Notes: generated from the sequence alone by a model not told the origin. Shown: positions 19,091 through 27,486, numbered from the stretch's first letter. The stretch: DNA of 49,961 nucleotides from an uncultured Lachnospiraceae bacterium (GCA_947626285.1 CANQRR010000025.1:1-49961); one strand, 5' to 3'. Numbers and translations: made by a program.

Positions 19091-19255
19091 AGTTCAGCCC
19101 TTCCTTGCATTAAAATGATGTATATTCCGGAGACACGCACTTGCTGCGTGGCTGCCGGGAGACATGATTCAGGAGGCAGGCCGGATTTCGCGAAGCGAAT
19201 TGCATGTCCGGACTGCTGAGCACATTGTCGCTTATTCATGAGCGGCAATGTGCTC
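19091..19255 (-). repeat. Hairpin-rich spacer between rnfDG and rnfE
   Basis: Three inverted repeats are visible. The largest pairs 19218-19232 with 19241-19255 (15 bp, one G-U) around an 8-base loop and covers the rnfDG stop codon. A second has TTCGC/GCGAA arms around GAA (19187-19199) inside outer CCGGA/TCCGG arms (19181-19211). A third pairs CACGCA with TGCGTG (19134-19150). None is followed by a T run on the minus strand, so none is a classical terminator. Roles in mRNA stability or subunit dosage are guesses. Confidence 0.7.
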
Positions 19256-20785
19256 TGCGTAGAAGTCGAGTGCGGTATTGACTGCGTTGACGACGGCGCC
19301 GGAAGTCGTGGAAGCTCCGGACACGGAGTCGATCTCATTGTCCGCCGTGGAGCCGCCCGCCTTGTTCAGGATGAAAGCGTCGGTCTGCACGCCGGAGAAC
19401 TGGCTCTTGAAGGCGTCCTCGCCGCAGAGCATGCCCATGCCGGCCGTCTCGTGCAGTTCGGTGAACGCGATGCCGTTCACGATGCCGTCCGCGGAGATGC
19501 CCACGGAGATCGTGACGTCGCCGTCGTAGCCGTCCGAGCTGGTGACGCTCAAGACATAGCCGACGACGGAATCGTCAGCCGCCTTGCCAACCACCGCTTC
19601 TTTTATGAAGGTTCTGCCGTATTTCTCCTGGTTGTAAGGATTGCCCTCCAGGGCGTCGACTGCCGCGGTGACGGCGTCGTCGTAGGCGAAGGATTCCGCC
19701 TCAGGGCAGACTTCCTGATAGGACGCCGCGTTTGCCGCCATCTGCTGTTCCTCAATCTTATCCTTTGTCACGATGAAGACACTGCTCAAGGCCAAGCCGG
19801 CGATCAGCGTGATCGCGGTCAGATTGACCGCCGCTTTCGGGAACTGGCGCGGTTTGTACTCACCGTCCTTGTAGCCGAGCGGCTTCGGGATCGGGAGCTT
19901 GTCGATGAACGGCACCAGGATGTTCGCGAGGATGATCGCGTAGCTGAACGAGTCGGGCGCCGAACCGAACGCGCGGAACAGCCCGGCCAGGATGCCGATC
20001 GCGGCGCCGAAGAGGATCTGGCCCCGCGAAGTCACGGGACTTGTGACCGGATCGGTCGCCATGAAGAACGCGCCCATCAGCACGCCGCCGCCGCAGATAT
20101 GCGCGAGCAGGAAGACCGGGTCGAAGCCCTGTCCGCCGAAGATCGCCATGAACGCGGTGAAGGCGACGATACAGGAGACCGGAATCTCCAGCGTGATCCC
20201 GCCGACCGCCCACAGGAACAGTCCGCCGATCAGCAGAGCGAGCGCGGAGCTCCCGATGACGCCCGGCGCGTTGCCGAGATAGATTTTGGCGACGTCGACC
20301 GCGGCTCCGGCTTTCATGTCAGCCAGAGGAGTCGCGCCGCTCATGCCGTCCACGGCGTAGTTCGTCATGGTGCTGCCGAAGGAGATCAGCAGGAAGCACC
20401 GCGCCGTGACGGCCGGGTTCATGAAGTTCTTGCCGAGCCCCCCGAAGAAGCACTTCACGAAAAGGATCGCGAACAGCCCGCCCAGATACGGGATGTAGAG
20501 CGGTACCGAAGGCGGAAGAGAGAGCGCCAGCAGAAGGCCTGTGACGACGGCGCTTCCGTCCTTGACGGTATTCTTTTTCTTCGCGATATAGTCAAAGACA
20601 AATTCCGTGATGACTGCCGAGAGGACCGAGACGGCGATCACGAGAAACGCGTGCAGGCCGTAGTGATAGATCCCGAGCACGGTGGCAGGCATCAGCGCCA
20701 GCACGACATCGAGCATGACGTTCCCCGTCGTCAGCTTGCTCCGAATGTGCGGGCTGGAAGATAGATTCAGTAAATTCTCATTCAT
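19232..20785 (-). CDS. Fused Rnf subunits RnfD-RnfG
   Basis: One 517-residue reading frame contains two subunits usually encoded separately. Residues 1-~315 are RnfD: about nine membrane segments and the flavinylation motif DGMSGATPLAD (SGAT at 149-152), where FMN is attached through a Thr. A linker (GYKDGEYKPRQFPK) leads to residues ~318-517, which are RnfG: one membrane segment (about 320-340), an extracytoplasmic domain with GYDGDVTISVGI and GMGMLCGE, and a second flavinylation motif, SVSGASTTSGAVV (489-500). No stop or restart signal is seen at the junction. The ATG at 20785 follows GGGGG at 20795-20799. ApbE, encoded upstream in the same block, is the expected FMN transferase. Confidence 0.92.
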   Translation of the reverse strand: MNENLLNLSSSPHIRSKLTTGNVMLDVVLALMPATVLGIYHYGLHAFLVIAVSVLSAVITEFVFDYIAKKKNTVKDGSAVVTGLLLALSLPPSVPLYIPYLGGLFAILFVKCFFGGLGKNFMNPAVTARCFLLISFGSTMTNYAVDGMSGATPLADMKAGAAVDVAKIYLGNAPGVIGSSALALLIGGLFLWAVGGITLEIPVSCIVAFTAFMAIFGGQGFDPVFLLAHICGGGVLMGAFFMATDPVTSPVTSRGQILFGAAIGILAGLFRAFGSAPDSFSYAIILANILVPFIDKLPIPKPLGYKDGEYKPRQFPKAAVNLTAITLIAGLALSSVFIVTKDKIEEQQMAANAASYQEVCPEAESFAYDDAVTAAVDALEGNPYNQEKYGRTFIKEAVVGKAADDSVVGYVLSVTSSDGYDGDVTISVGISADGIVNGIAFTELHETAGMGMLCGEDAFKSQFSGVQTDAFILNKAGGSTADNEIDSVSGASTTSGAVVNAVNTALDFYAEHIAAHE

Positions 20786-20799
20786 ATGGTCCGTCCCCC

Positions 20800-22134
20800 T
20801 CACTTTCTCTTCGCTGCCATGATGTCAGCCTTGGTCTGCTTGAAGAGCTGCATCAGCGGACGCTTGGCCGGGCAAACATAGGTACAGCAGCCGCAGGCGA
20901 TGCAGTCCAGGCCGTACAGCCGTTTCTCATACTGTTCGTAGTCTCTGCGCTCGGCGGCTTCCGCCATCATCTGCGGGATCAGGTGGATCGGGCAGGCGCG
21001 CGTGCAGCGCCCGCAGCGGATGCAGGCGGTCATCTGCGCATCGGCGGTCTCGACTTCGTCCTCCGCGAGGACTGTCAGAGCATTGTTTGCCTTGCAGGTC
21101 GGCACGTCGAGCGAGGACATCGCGATGCCCATCATCGGGCCGCCGGAGAGCACTTTCTTGACGGTGCAGTCTGGCTTGATGCCGCCGGCCGCCTCGATCA
21201 GCTCCGCGTGTGAGGTGCCGATGCGCACGAACAGGGTGCACGGATTGGCGATCGCGTCGCCGGATATTGTGAAATAGCGCTCCATCAGAGGTTCGGATTT
21301 ATGTACCGCGCGGTAGATCGCGTTCAATGTGCTCACGTTGCAGACGACGCAGCCGACGTCCGCCGGGAGCTGGCCGAAACGAAGGTCACGGCCGCTGATC
21401 ACAGAGATTAGGTTGCGCTCGCCGCCTTCCGGGTATTTCGCCTTGACAGGCTGAACGGAGATCTGCTTCTCACCCGCGCAGACCGCCTCCATCGCCTGGA
21501 TCGCGTCCGGCTTGTTGTCCTCGATCGCGATGACGCCCACCGCGTTCGGGAAGAGCTGGAGCACGAGGCGCAGTCCCTCGACGATGCCTCTGTTTTCATC
21601 CTGCATCAGGCGGTCGTCGCAGGTGATGTAGGGTTCGCATTCGGAACCGTTCGCGATGACGTAGTCGATCGCCTCAGGCTCCTTGACTGAGAGCTTGACG
21701 TGCGTCGGGAAACCCGCGCCGCCCAGTCCCACAATGCCTGCCGCCTTGATCGCGTCGAGGATGTCCTTGTTCGAGAGCGTGCCGTCGTGCGGCACCTTGC
21801 CGATGCCGGGGGCCAGTGTGTACTGGCCGTCGTTTTCAATCACGATGCAGGTCGCGCGCGCGCCGGAGGCGACGTGACGTTCCTCAATCGCCTTCACCTT
21901 GCCGGAGCAGGAGCTGATGATGTTTGCGGAGACGAAACCGTCCGCTTCCGCGATGATCTGCCCGGCGAGCACTTCGTCGCCCTTGGCTACGATCGGCTTG
22001 GCCGGCTTGCCGATGTGCTGGTTGATGGGGAAGACCATGTCACCCTTGGGAAGATAGGGCATGACTTCCTGTCCCTTGGAAAGCTCTTTGTGTCCTTCCG
22101 GATGGACGCCTCCCCGAAATGTCTTCAATTTCAT
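20800..22134 (-). CDS. rnfC: Rnf complex NADH-binding subunit RnfC
   Basis: The peripheral cytoplasmic subunit that exchanges electrons with NAD(H) and holds FMN and two [4Fe-4S] clusters. The 444-residue protein begins with FRGGVHPEGHKELS, has the nucleotide-binding loop GLGGAGFPTHVKL and the FMN-region motif NGSECEPYITCDDR. It ends with the ferredoxin motifs CIRCGRCTRACPIHL and CIACGCCTYVCPAKRPL. The AGGAGG site at about 22140-22145 overlaps the stop of the upstream reductase gene (11-base gap), showing direct coupling between reductase and Rnf expression. Confidence 0.96.
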   Translation of the reverse strand: MKLKTFRGGVHPEGHKELSKGQEVMPYLPKGDMVFPINQHIGKPAKPIVAKGDEVLAGQIIAEADGFVSANIISSCSGKVKAIEERHVASGARATCIVIENDGQYTLAPGIGKVPHDGTLSNKDILDAIKAAGIVGLGGAGFPTHVKLSVKEPEAIDYVIANGSECEPYITCDDRLMQDENRGIVEGLRLVLQLFPNAVGVIAIEDNKPDAIQAMEAVCAGEKQISVQPVKAKYPEGGERNLISVISGRDLRFGQLPADVGCVVCNVSTLNAIYRAVHKSEPLMERYFTISGDAIANPCTLFVRIGTSHAELIEAAGGIKPDCTVKKVLSGGPMMGIAMSSLDVPTCKANNALTVLAEDEVETADAQMTACIRCGRCTRACPIHLIPQMMAEAAERRDYEQYEKRLYGLDCIACGCCTYVCPAKRPLMQLFKQTKADIMAAKRK

Positions 22135-22145
22135 AGATTATCCTC

Positions 22146-24179
22146 CTACTTTTTTGCAAGCTGTTTTGCGGCGTGGCGCGCGAAGGTCATCGTGCGTCCA
22201 CAGGCGAGGCCGGTCATCAGGTTCGGGTAGGTCGTCGCGAAGAAACCGCCCGTGCAGTCGCCGGTCGCGTACAGGCCTTCGATCGGGCTGCCGTCCTCCT
22301 TGATGACCTGCATGTCGGTATTGATCCGGCAGCCGTTTAAGGTCGTCAGATGCCATGCGCCGGTGCGGATGCCGAAGAACGGAGCCTGGTCCACCGGAGT
22401 CATGCGGTGCTTCTCCTTGCCGTAATCCTCGTCCACGCCCTTCTTGCAGAGCTCATTGTAGCGCTCAACGGTGGCGACGAAATCTTCCACCGGAAGTCCG
22501 AGCCCTTCGGCCAGCTCCTCGAGCGTGTCCGCCTTCACGAGATAGCCCTCGTCGACGAACTCGGTCATGAGTTGATCCCAGACGGAATCGAAGTCGCGGT
22601 TGCTCGGCGCGCCGTTCGGGAACGGGAAGAGCCTGCAGCAGCCGACCTCGTCGAACTGTTCCGCGTATTTCTTGCTGTTGGAATCGAAAATATCGCAGTA
22701 TGTATGGTACGGCTGCATATACATCGAGTGCAGCATGAATTCGTAAGGGCCGGACTCGTTGCAGAAGCGTTTGCCGTTCAGGTTCACCTTCAAAAACGGC
22801 TGCTCGCCGAACCAGAACCATTTGCCGTTCGTCTTGTAGCCGGCCGTCTCAGTCGGGAGACAGCTCGCGCGGTTGAACATCATGGAGGCGTGCGTCGGGT
22901 CGAGCTGCGCGCCCGCCCACAGCATTGCCTTGATGCCGGAGCCGTCCGCGGTGGAGCCGAGCGGAACGTTGATCTTCATCTCCATCGTCATCGGCTGCAG
23001 AGCCAGCATCATGTCGGTGTTCGTGCAGTAGCCGCCGGTCGCCATGATGATGCCCTTTGAGGCGTTGATGCGGATGTAATGTTCGTCTGTCTGATCCTGC
23101 GCGAGGATGCCGGTCGCTTTGCCCGCGTCGTCGAGCTCGATCTTTACAAGGGCAGTGGAGAGTTTCCACTCTACGCCGTGTTCGTCGCAGATCTTCTGGA
23201 AGACCATCTCGGTCGTGGCGTCTTCCGGCGCGTTCTCCGTCAGGTTGGGAGAGTGGCCGGTCGCATAGCCTTTGTCGCGGCCCGGGTCGTCGAGGTTGCC
23301 GACGCCGCCCTCGTGATCCATGCGGAAGCTGCCTTCCGCGTCAAACATGTCGGTCAGCCAGTCCACCATCTCCGCGGACTCGTTGATCCAGACCTTGATC
23401 AGATCAGAGTCGACATAGCCGCTGCCGTAGCGCACGATCTCCTGGAGTGCTTCCATCTTGTCGATCGCGAATTCCGGGAACTTCTTTTCGGTCTCAAGCT
23501 GAAGTTTTGAGCCAATCGCGCCGATGTCGTGGCGGATGCCGGTCGGGGTCTCGCGCTTCTCGACGACGAGCACTTTCGCGCCTTCCTCGGCGGCCGTCAT
23601 CGCGGCGATCCATCCGCCGGAGCCGCAGCCGACCACGAGAACCTCCGTGTCGAGCGTCTCGGTGATCTCATCCTCCGCGATCTCCGGAGCCGTGCCGAGC
23701 CAGTCGGTCGCGCCCGCGGATTCGCCCGCGCCGCCCACCGTGACGGTGGTGCCGGACGCCTGGGACATACAGTCCGCGACAGCCGTCTTCACGGCGTCGG
23801 ATGTGATCGTCGCGCCGGAGACGCCGTCCACGTCGCAGCTCTGGCTGCTTAAGATCTTCTCCCGCATTTCGTCGCCGATGACTGCTCCGATGTCCGGAGT
23901 CTCTCCGGAGACGTCGATGACGATGTCGGTCATGCTTGTCTCGTCAAAGGTACAGGTAACGGTCACGTCGCTGTTGATGCCGCGTGCCGTGGCGGTGTAC
24001 TCGCCCGGCGTGAAGGTCAGGCCGCTGGAAACCGTCGGGGTGACGGCCGGCTTGCTGTTCTTCGCCTTCTCGTCGAGAAAGTATTCACCTGCCTGGATTC
24101 CACCGAGCGCTGCCACGCTGACCGCGCCCGCGGCGATTCCCTTGATGAATGTTCTGCGTGAAATCTGTCCTTTTTCCAT
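22146..24179 (-). CDS. Tat-exported FMN-binding, FAD-dependent reductase (fumarate reductase-like flavoprotein)
   Basis: The 677-residue protein starts with a twin-arginine signal (SRRTFIKGIAAG, residues 7-18). An FMN_bind domain follows (about 55-140) with the ApbE-type flavinylation motif DGVSGATITSDAV (SGAT at 121-124). Residues ~175-677 form a FAD-binding domain of the fumarate reductase/urocanate reductase/ketosteroid dehydrogenase superfamily (VLVVGCGSGGWIAAM, LNGKRFCNESGPYEF, GLYATGDCTGGFF). The classical fumarate-site HHTMGG and NRLGGN motifs are absent; the matching regions read WHLTTLNG and TTYPNLMTG. It probably takes electrons from Rnf outside the membrane and reduces an unknown, perhaps enoate-type, acceptor. 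A start at 24263 is rejected because it would bury the Tat signal. Confidence 0.88.
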   Translation of the reverse strand: MEKGQISRRTFIKGIAAGAVSVAALGGIQAGEYFLDEKAKNSKPAVTPTVSSGLTFTPGEYTATARGINSDVTVTCTFDETSMTDIVIDVSGETPDIGAVIGDEMREKILSSQSCDVDGVSGATITSDAVKTAVADCMSQASGTTVTVGGAGESAGATDWLGTAPEIAEDEITETLDTEVLVVGCGSGGWIAAMTAAEEGAKVLVVEKRETPTGIRHDIGAIGSKLQLETEKKFPEFAIDKMEALQEIVRYGSGYVDSDLIKVWINESAEMVDWLTDMFDAEGSFRMDHEGGVGNLDDPGRDKGYATGHSPNLTENAPEDATTEMVFQKICDEHGVEWKLSTALVKIELDDAGKATGILAQDQTDEHYIRINASKGIIMATGGYCTNTDMMLALQPMTMEMKINVPLGSTADGSGIKAMLWAGAQLDPTHASMMFNRASCLPTETAGYKTNGKWFWFGEQPFLKVNLNGKRFCNESGPYEFMLHSMYMQPYHTYCDIFDSNSKKYAEQFDEVGCCRLFPFPNGAPSNRDFDSVWDQLMTEFVDEGYLVKADTLEELAEGLGLPVEDFVATVERYNELCKKGVDEDYGKEKHRMTPVDQAPFFGIRTGAWHLTTLNGCRINTDMQVIKEDGSPIEGLYATGDCTGGFFATTYPNLMTGLACGRTMTFARHAAKQLAKK

Positions 24180-24275
24180 ATTTTTCTTCCTTTCCTTATT
24201 TATATCTTTCAACACCATGCCGCTATGCAGAGGCGATAGCCGGGCAAGGCTTATTGCTTCCATAATTTATGGGTC

Positions 24276-25025
24276 TTAGGCCTCTTTCGATACCTTTCGT
24301 CTCCTGCGCAACCGAAGCAGGAGAGCGGAAATCAGGATGCTGAGTTCGTACAGCCCGATCATCGGGACAGCCACCATGATCTGAGAGACGATGTCCGGCG
24401 GCGTGATGACCGCGGCGATGAAGAAGATCAGCACGATCACGAAACGCCGTCCCGTCTTCATCCATTTCACCTTCAAAAGGCCCATCTGCGTGAGCAGAAC
24501 GGAGACGACCGGAAGCTCGAACACGATGCCGAAGATCACGAAGATCGTGAGCAGAAAAGACATATAGTTCTGCACGCTGATGGACGCCGTGATCCCGCTG
24601 CCCTTGCTGATATCGATCAGAAAGTAAAGCATAAACGGCAGCATGATCTTGTAGGCGAAAAAGATGCCGAGCGCAAAGCAGAGCAGTCCGGAGATCATGG
24701 CCGCGAGGAAAAGTATATTTTCATTCTTCTTCAGGCCGGGCTGCACGAACGCCCATATCTGATACAGGATCAGCGGGAGAGTGACGCACACGCCGGCAAG
24801 AAGCGCGACGGAGAAGTACTGCATCAGCAGTTCCTGCGGCGCGATGTACACATAAGTATAGCCGTACTCTTTCCCCAGATCCGTCAGAAAGTCGATGATA
24901 TCCGGTGCGAAATGCAGTGCTGCGAGGAAGCAGATGACCAGACAGACGAGGCAGACCACCACGCGGTTCCGAAGCTCCCGCAGATGCCCGGACAGGGTCA
25001 TGTTTTTCTCTTTGCCGCGCGCCAT
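24276..25025 (-). CDS. tatC: Twin-arginine translocase subunit TatC
   Basis: The receptor for twin-arginine signal peptides, embedded in the membrane with six segments. The 249-residue protein begins with the TatC signature LSGHLRELRNRVVV, has the conserved Glu in QELLMQYFSVAL, FELPVVSVLL in the middle and AVITPPDIVSQIMVAVPM near the end. The ATG overlaps the tatA stop by one base (TAATG). The gene lies directly upstream of a gene with a twin-arginine signal, which is strong context for its cargo. Tat systems are uncommon in strictly anaerobic Clostridia. Confidence 0.96.
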   Translation of the reverse strand: MARGKEKNMTLSGHLRELRNRVVVCLVCLVICFLAALHFAPDIIDFLTDLGKEYGYTYVYIAPQELLMQYFSVALLAGVCVTLPLILYQIWAFVQPGLKKNENILFLAAMISGLLCFALGIFFAYKIMLPFMLYFLIDISKGSGITASISVQNYMSFLLTIFVIFGIVFELPVVSVLLTQMGLLKVKWMKTGRRFVIVLIFFIAAVITPPDIVSQIMVAVPMIGLYELSILISALLLRLRRRRKVSKEA

Positions 25026-25198
25026 TATTTCTCAGCCACGTCGGATTCTTTTTCCTGCTCCTCGTCGCCGGATACGCTGTCGCGGAAATTCTTGACGCTC
25101 TTGCCGAACATTTTGCTCAGCTTCGGCAGCTGGGTCGGTCCGAAGATCAGGACGACGATCGCCAGAATGACAAGCAGCTCAGTGGTGCCTATTTTCAT
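25025..25198 (-). CDS. tatA: Twin-arginine translocase subunit TatA
   Basis: Translated directly from the bases: a 57-residue protein starting MKIGTTELLVILAIVV. It has a single N-terminal membrane segment, the conserved FGP turn (LIFGPTQLPKLSKMFGKS), an amphipathic helix and a short acidic tail. TatA forms the Tat pore. AGGAGG at 25207-25212 lies 8-9 bases before the ATG. It is translationally coupled to tatC through the TAATG overlap. Confidence 0.93.
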   Translation of the reverse strand: MKIGTTELLVILAIVVLIFGPTQLPKLSKMFGKSVKNFRDSVSGDEEQEKESDVAEK

Positions 25199-25265
25199 AA
25201 GTGTATCCTCCTAAATATAATAATATGAAATGATGAAGTTTGTTTACGGGAATAGGGAGATCGGG

Positions 25266-25724
25266 TCAGGCGGATTCCGTGCCGGAAGTCGCATCCTTCA
25301 AAGCGTTGTCCTTTGCGGGATTCGACGTATCGATGACCGGTCCGGATGGCTCCGACGGCGCAACGTCTGTATCGGCTATTTTTGGTTCCGAAGACGCGGC
25401 GTCCGCGTCGGGATCCGCGGCCTCTTTCCCCTCTTTTGCGGGTTTTCCGATGTCCGCGATGGATCTTTTGATCTCGTCCACATTTTTGCGGACGTCTTTT
25501 TCAAGCTCCGTGACCGGGGCCATGGCCTCGCGCAGCGGCTTCTGCGCTTCGTCGAGCGGCTCCACGACACTCTCGCGAATATCCTTTGTCGCCTCTTCGG
25601 TATATCTGCGGAACTGGCCGAGCGCCTGCCCGAGCTTTTTGGCATAATAAGGAAGCTTGTCGGGACCGACCACGACAAGGGCGACGAGGAAAACTACAAG
25701 CAGCTCCTGGATGCCGATCTTCAT
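25266..25724 (-). CDS. TatB-like Tat translocase protein
   Basis: The 152-residue protein starts MKIGIQELLVVFLVALVVVGP, very like the neighbouring TatA, with a single membrane helix and the GPDKLPYYAKKLGQALGQF hinge and amphipathic helix. It then has a longer helical region (to about 105) and an Asp/Ser/Pro-rich tail. Length and tail suggest TatB, but the sequence alone cannot separate TatB from a long TatA. A longer frame to 25763 lacks a better start; GGAAGGGAG precedes the ATG at 25724. An internal promoter lies upstream. Confidence 0.85.
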   Translation of the reverse strand: MKIGIQELLVVFLVALVVVGPDKLPYYAKKLGQALGQFRRYTEEATKDIRESVVEPLDEAQKPLREAMAPVTELEKDVRKNVDEIKRSIADIGKPAKEGKEAADPDADAASSEPKIADTDVAPSEPSGPVIDTSNPAKDNALKDATSGTESA

Positions 25725-25828
25725 GCTGCACGCTCCCTTCCGGCTTAAACTGAAATCGCACAATAAACCATTTTTAGAATACCATTTCTTTTGCGTTTTT
25801 TCTACGGTAATTTTATGTTTTTTACAAA

Positions 25829-25858
25829 TTTATACGAAACATTGCTGTTTTATGACAA
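25829..25858 (-). promoter_or_regulatory. Probable promoter of the tat-reductase-rnf unit
   Basis: On the minus strand, TTGTCA (25858-25853), an 18-base spacer and TATAAA (25834-25829), in an AT-rich gap of 146 bases between apbE and the TatB-like gene. The gap contains no other gene. It would let the tat, reductase and rnf genes be transcribed apart from apbE. Confidence 0.55.
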
Positions 25859-25870
25859 ACGGCGGCGGGA

Positions 25871-26974
25871 TCATTCCTCAGGGAAGCCGCTGGAATAGCA
25901 GAGCTCGCCGTCCTCAGTGACAAACAGAGCTTCGATATCGTCCAGGGATTCAATGAGCTCCATGCCGCGTTCGAGACCGAGCACAAAGCAGGCCGTGGAG
26001 AGGGCGTCTCCGTCCGCTGAGGATTCCGACAGGATCGTGACGCTCGCAAGTCCGTTCCAGACCGGGTAGCCGCTTGCGGGATCCAGAATGTGGTGATAGA
26101 TCTTTCCGTCCTTTTCAAAATAGCGCTCGTAGGGGCCGGAGGTGACGACGGAGAGCCCGTCGACCTTCACGGTCGCGATCGTGTCGGACGCTTCGCCAAA
26201 GGGCCTGCGGATACCGATGTTCCAGGGAATATCGCCCGGCTTGCTCCCGATGGTGAGCATGTTGCCGCCGAGGTTGATGTAGCCGCTCGTGACGCCTTCC
26301 TCTTCAAGGAATTCTTTCAGGCGGTCCGCGATGTAGCCTTTGGCGATCCCGCCGAGGTCGACGGAGGCGCGCGGGTCGTCCAGCGTCACCGTGTTCCCGT
26401 CCAGATGCAGCAGCGGGAGACCGACGTGGATGCGCGCGGCCGCGATCGACGCCTCCGCCGGAATCTGCCCCGTATTGTTCGGGAAATCCCAGATCGTGAC
26501 ATACGGGGCGACCGTGATATCGAACGCTCCGTCGGAGAGCTCATAGTATTTCTGTGCCAGGGCAATCAGCGCGGCCGTATCGTCGGACACCTCCACAGGC
26601 TTCCCGGCACTGTGATTGATCTTCCAGACGTCGCTGCCCTCGCGCGTGCGGCTTAAGAGCGCCTCGTATTGCCCCATCTTTTCAAAACAGCGGTCGATCA
26701 GCTTCTGGTCGCTCGTGCCGTTTAAGCGCAGCTCCACCACCGTATCGAAATAGAAGCCGACGTCGGAGATCTGCGCGGAAGGATCCTGCCTGCGGCAACC
26801 GCAAAGGCAGAGTGCAAAGAGAAGTACGACAGGGAGTATTCCGGCATATCTGTTCCTCCTGCTTTGTCGCCCACGGAAGAGAAGAATGCAGGATCTCTGA
26901 AATCCGGAGATTTTCTGTTTGCAAGGATCTGGTAGAGACATTGGTTTGAATCCCCTCAATCGAACATATTTCAT
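25871..26974 (-). CDS. apbE: FAD:protein FMN transferase ApbE (lipoprotein)
   Basis: Attaches FMN from FAD to Thr/Ser in SGAT-type motifs of exported proteins. Three such motifs occur in this block (RnfD, RnfG and the reductase), making them its likely targets. The ~305-residue mature domain has FDTVVELRL, IWDFPNNTG, the signature VDLGGIAKGYIADRL, YINLGGNMLTIG, HHILDPASGYPVWNG and the metal-site region DGDALSTACFVLG. The lipobox FALCLCGC (Cys60) follows an unusually long 40-residue N-terminal extension if the ATG at 26974 (site AAAGAGG) is used. No nearer ATG is in frame, so the start is uncertain. Confidence 0.93.
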   Translation of the reverse strand: MKYVRLRGFKPMSLPDPCKQKISGFQRSCILLFRGRQSRRNRYAGILPVVLLFALCLCGCRRQDPSAQISDVGFYFDTVVELRLNGTSDQKLIDRCFEKMGQYEALLSRTREGSDVWKINHSAGKPVEVSDDTAALIALAQKYYELSDGAFDITVAPYVTIWDFPNNTGQIPAEASIAAARIHVGLPLLHLDGNTVTLDDPRASVDLGGIAKGYIADRLKEFLEEEGVTSGYINLGGNMLTIGSKPGDIPWNIGIRRPFGEASDTIATVKVDGLSVVTSGPYERYFEKDGKIYHHILDPASGYPVWNGLASVTILSESSADGDALSTACFVLGLERGMELIESLDDIEALFVTEDGELCYSSGFPEE

Positions 26975-27012
26975 GTTGCCTCTTTTTGCCTGGAATCTGA
27001 GCGGTGTCCGGT

Positions 27013-27486
27013 TCAGCGCACCCGCTTCAATACCTCCGACGTCAGCGCTCCGATCAGAAATCCGGTGAGAACGCCGGAGATCAGAAGGATGGGAGCGTAA
27101 TAGACAAGGCTGAGGTTTTCGACGACCGCCATTGCGACCAGAAGCTGGCCGACGTTGTGCGCGATCCCGCCCGCCATGCTGATCCCGAACACGCTGAAAT
27201 GCGGATTTTGCCTGAGCAGAGCCATGACGAGCAGGCTCAGGAGCGCCCCGGCAAGGCTGTACAGGATGCTGAACGCGTTTGTAAACAGAAAGCCGATCAC
27301 AAGGATGCGTATCGCGGAGACGAGCAGCGCCTCTTTCCAGGAATAGCGCATCAGAAGAAAAAGGACGGCAAGATTCGCCAGCCCGAGCTTGACGCCCGGG
27401 ATGCCGACCGGGATCAGAAGCTCCACATATCCGAAGATGATTGCAAGCGCCGAGAAAAGTCCCAGCAGCGCGGTTTTTCTGCTCAT
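27013..27486 (-). CDS. Gx transporter / HepA-like membrane protein (Hpre_diP_synt_I family)
   Basis: A 157-residue integral membrane protein with about five hydrophobic segments and the motif FGYVELLIPVGIPGVKLGLANLAVL. This is typical of the family annotated as heptaprenyl diphosphate synthase component I or Gx transporter, which resembles ECF-type S components. Family members often sit beside apbE. Supply of a flavin, quinone or prenyl compound has been suggested, but the substrate is unproven. The frame is open to 27576. The ATG at 27486 with AAGGCGG upstream fits homologue length best; ATGs at 27522 and 27576 are alternatives. It is the first gene of the block. Confidence 0.75.
   Translation of the reverse strand: MSRKTALLGLFSALAIIFGYVELLIPVGIPGVKLGLANLAVLFLLMRYSWKEALLVSAIRILVIGFLFTNAFSILYSLAGALLSLLVMALLRQNPHFSVFGISMAGGIAHNVGQLLVAMAVVENLSLVYYAPILLISGVLTGFLIGALTSEVLKRVR

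Noticed and set aside
19238-20764. Long plus-strand frame opposite rnfDG
   Set aside because: It is a low-complexity Arg/Asp/His-rich shadow of the Rnf gene, without ribosome site or family similarity.
22350-24279. Plus-strand frames opposite the reductase
   Set aside because: Frames follow the third-position GC of the real gene; they have no recognisable motifs.
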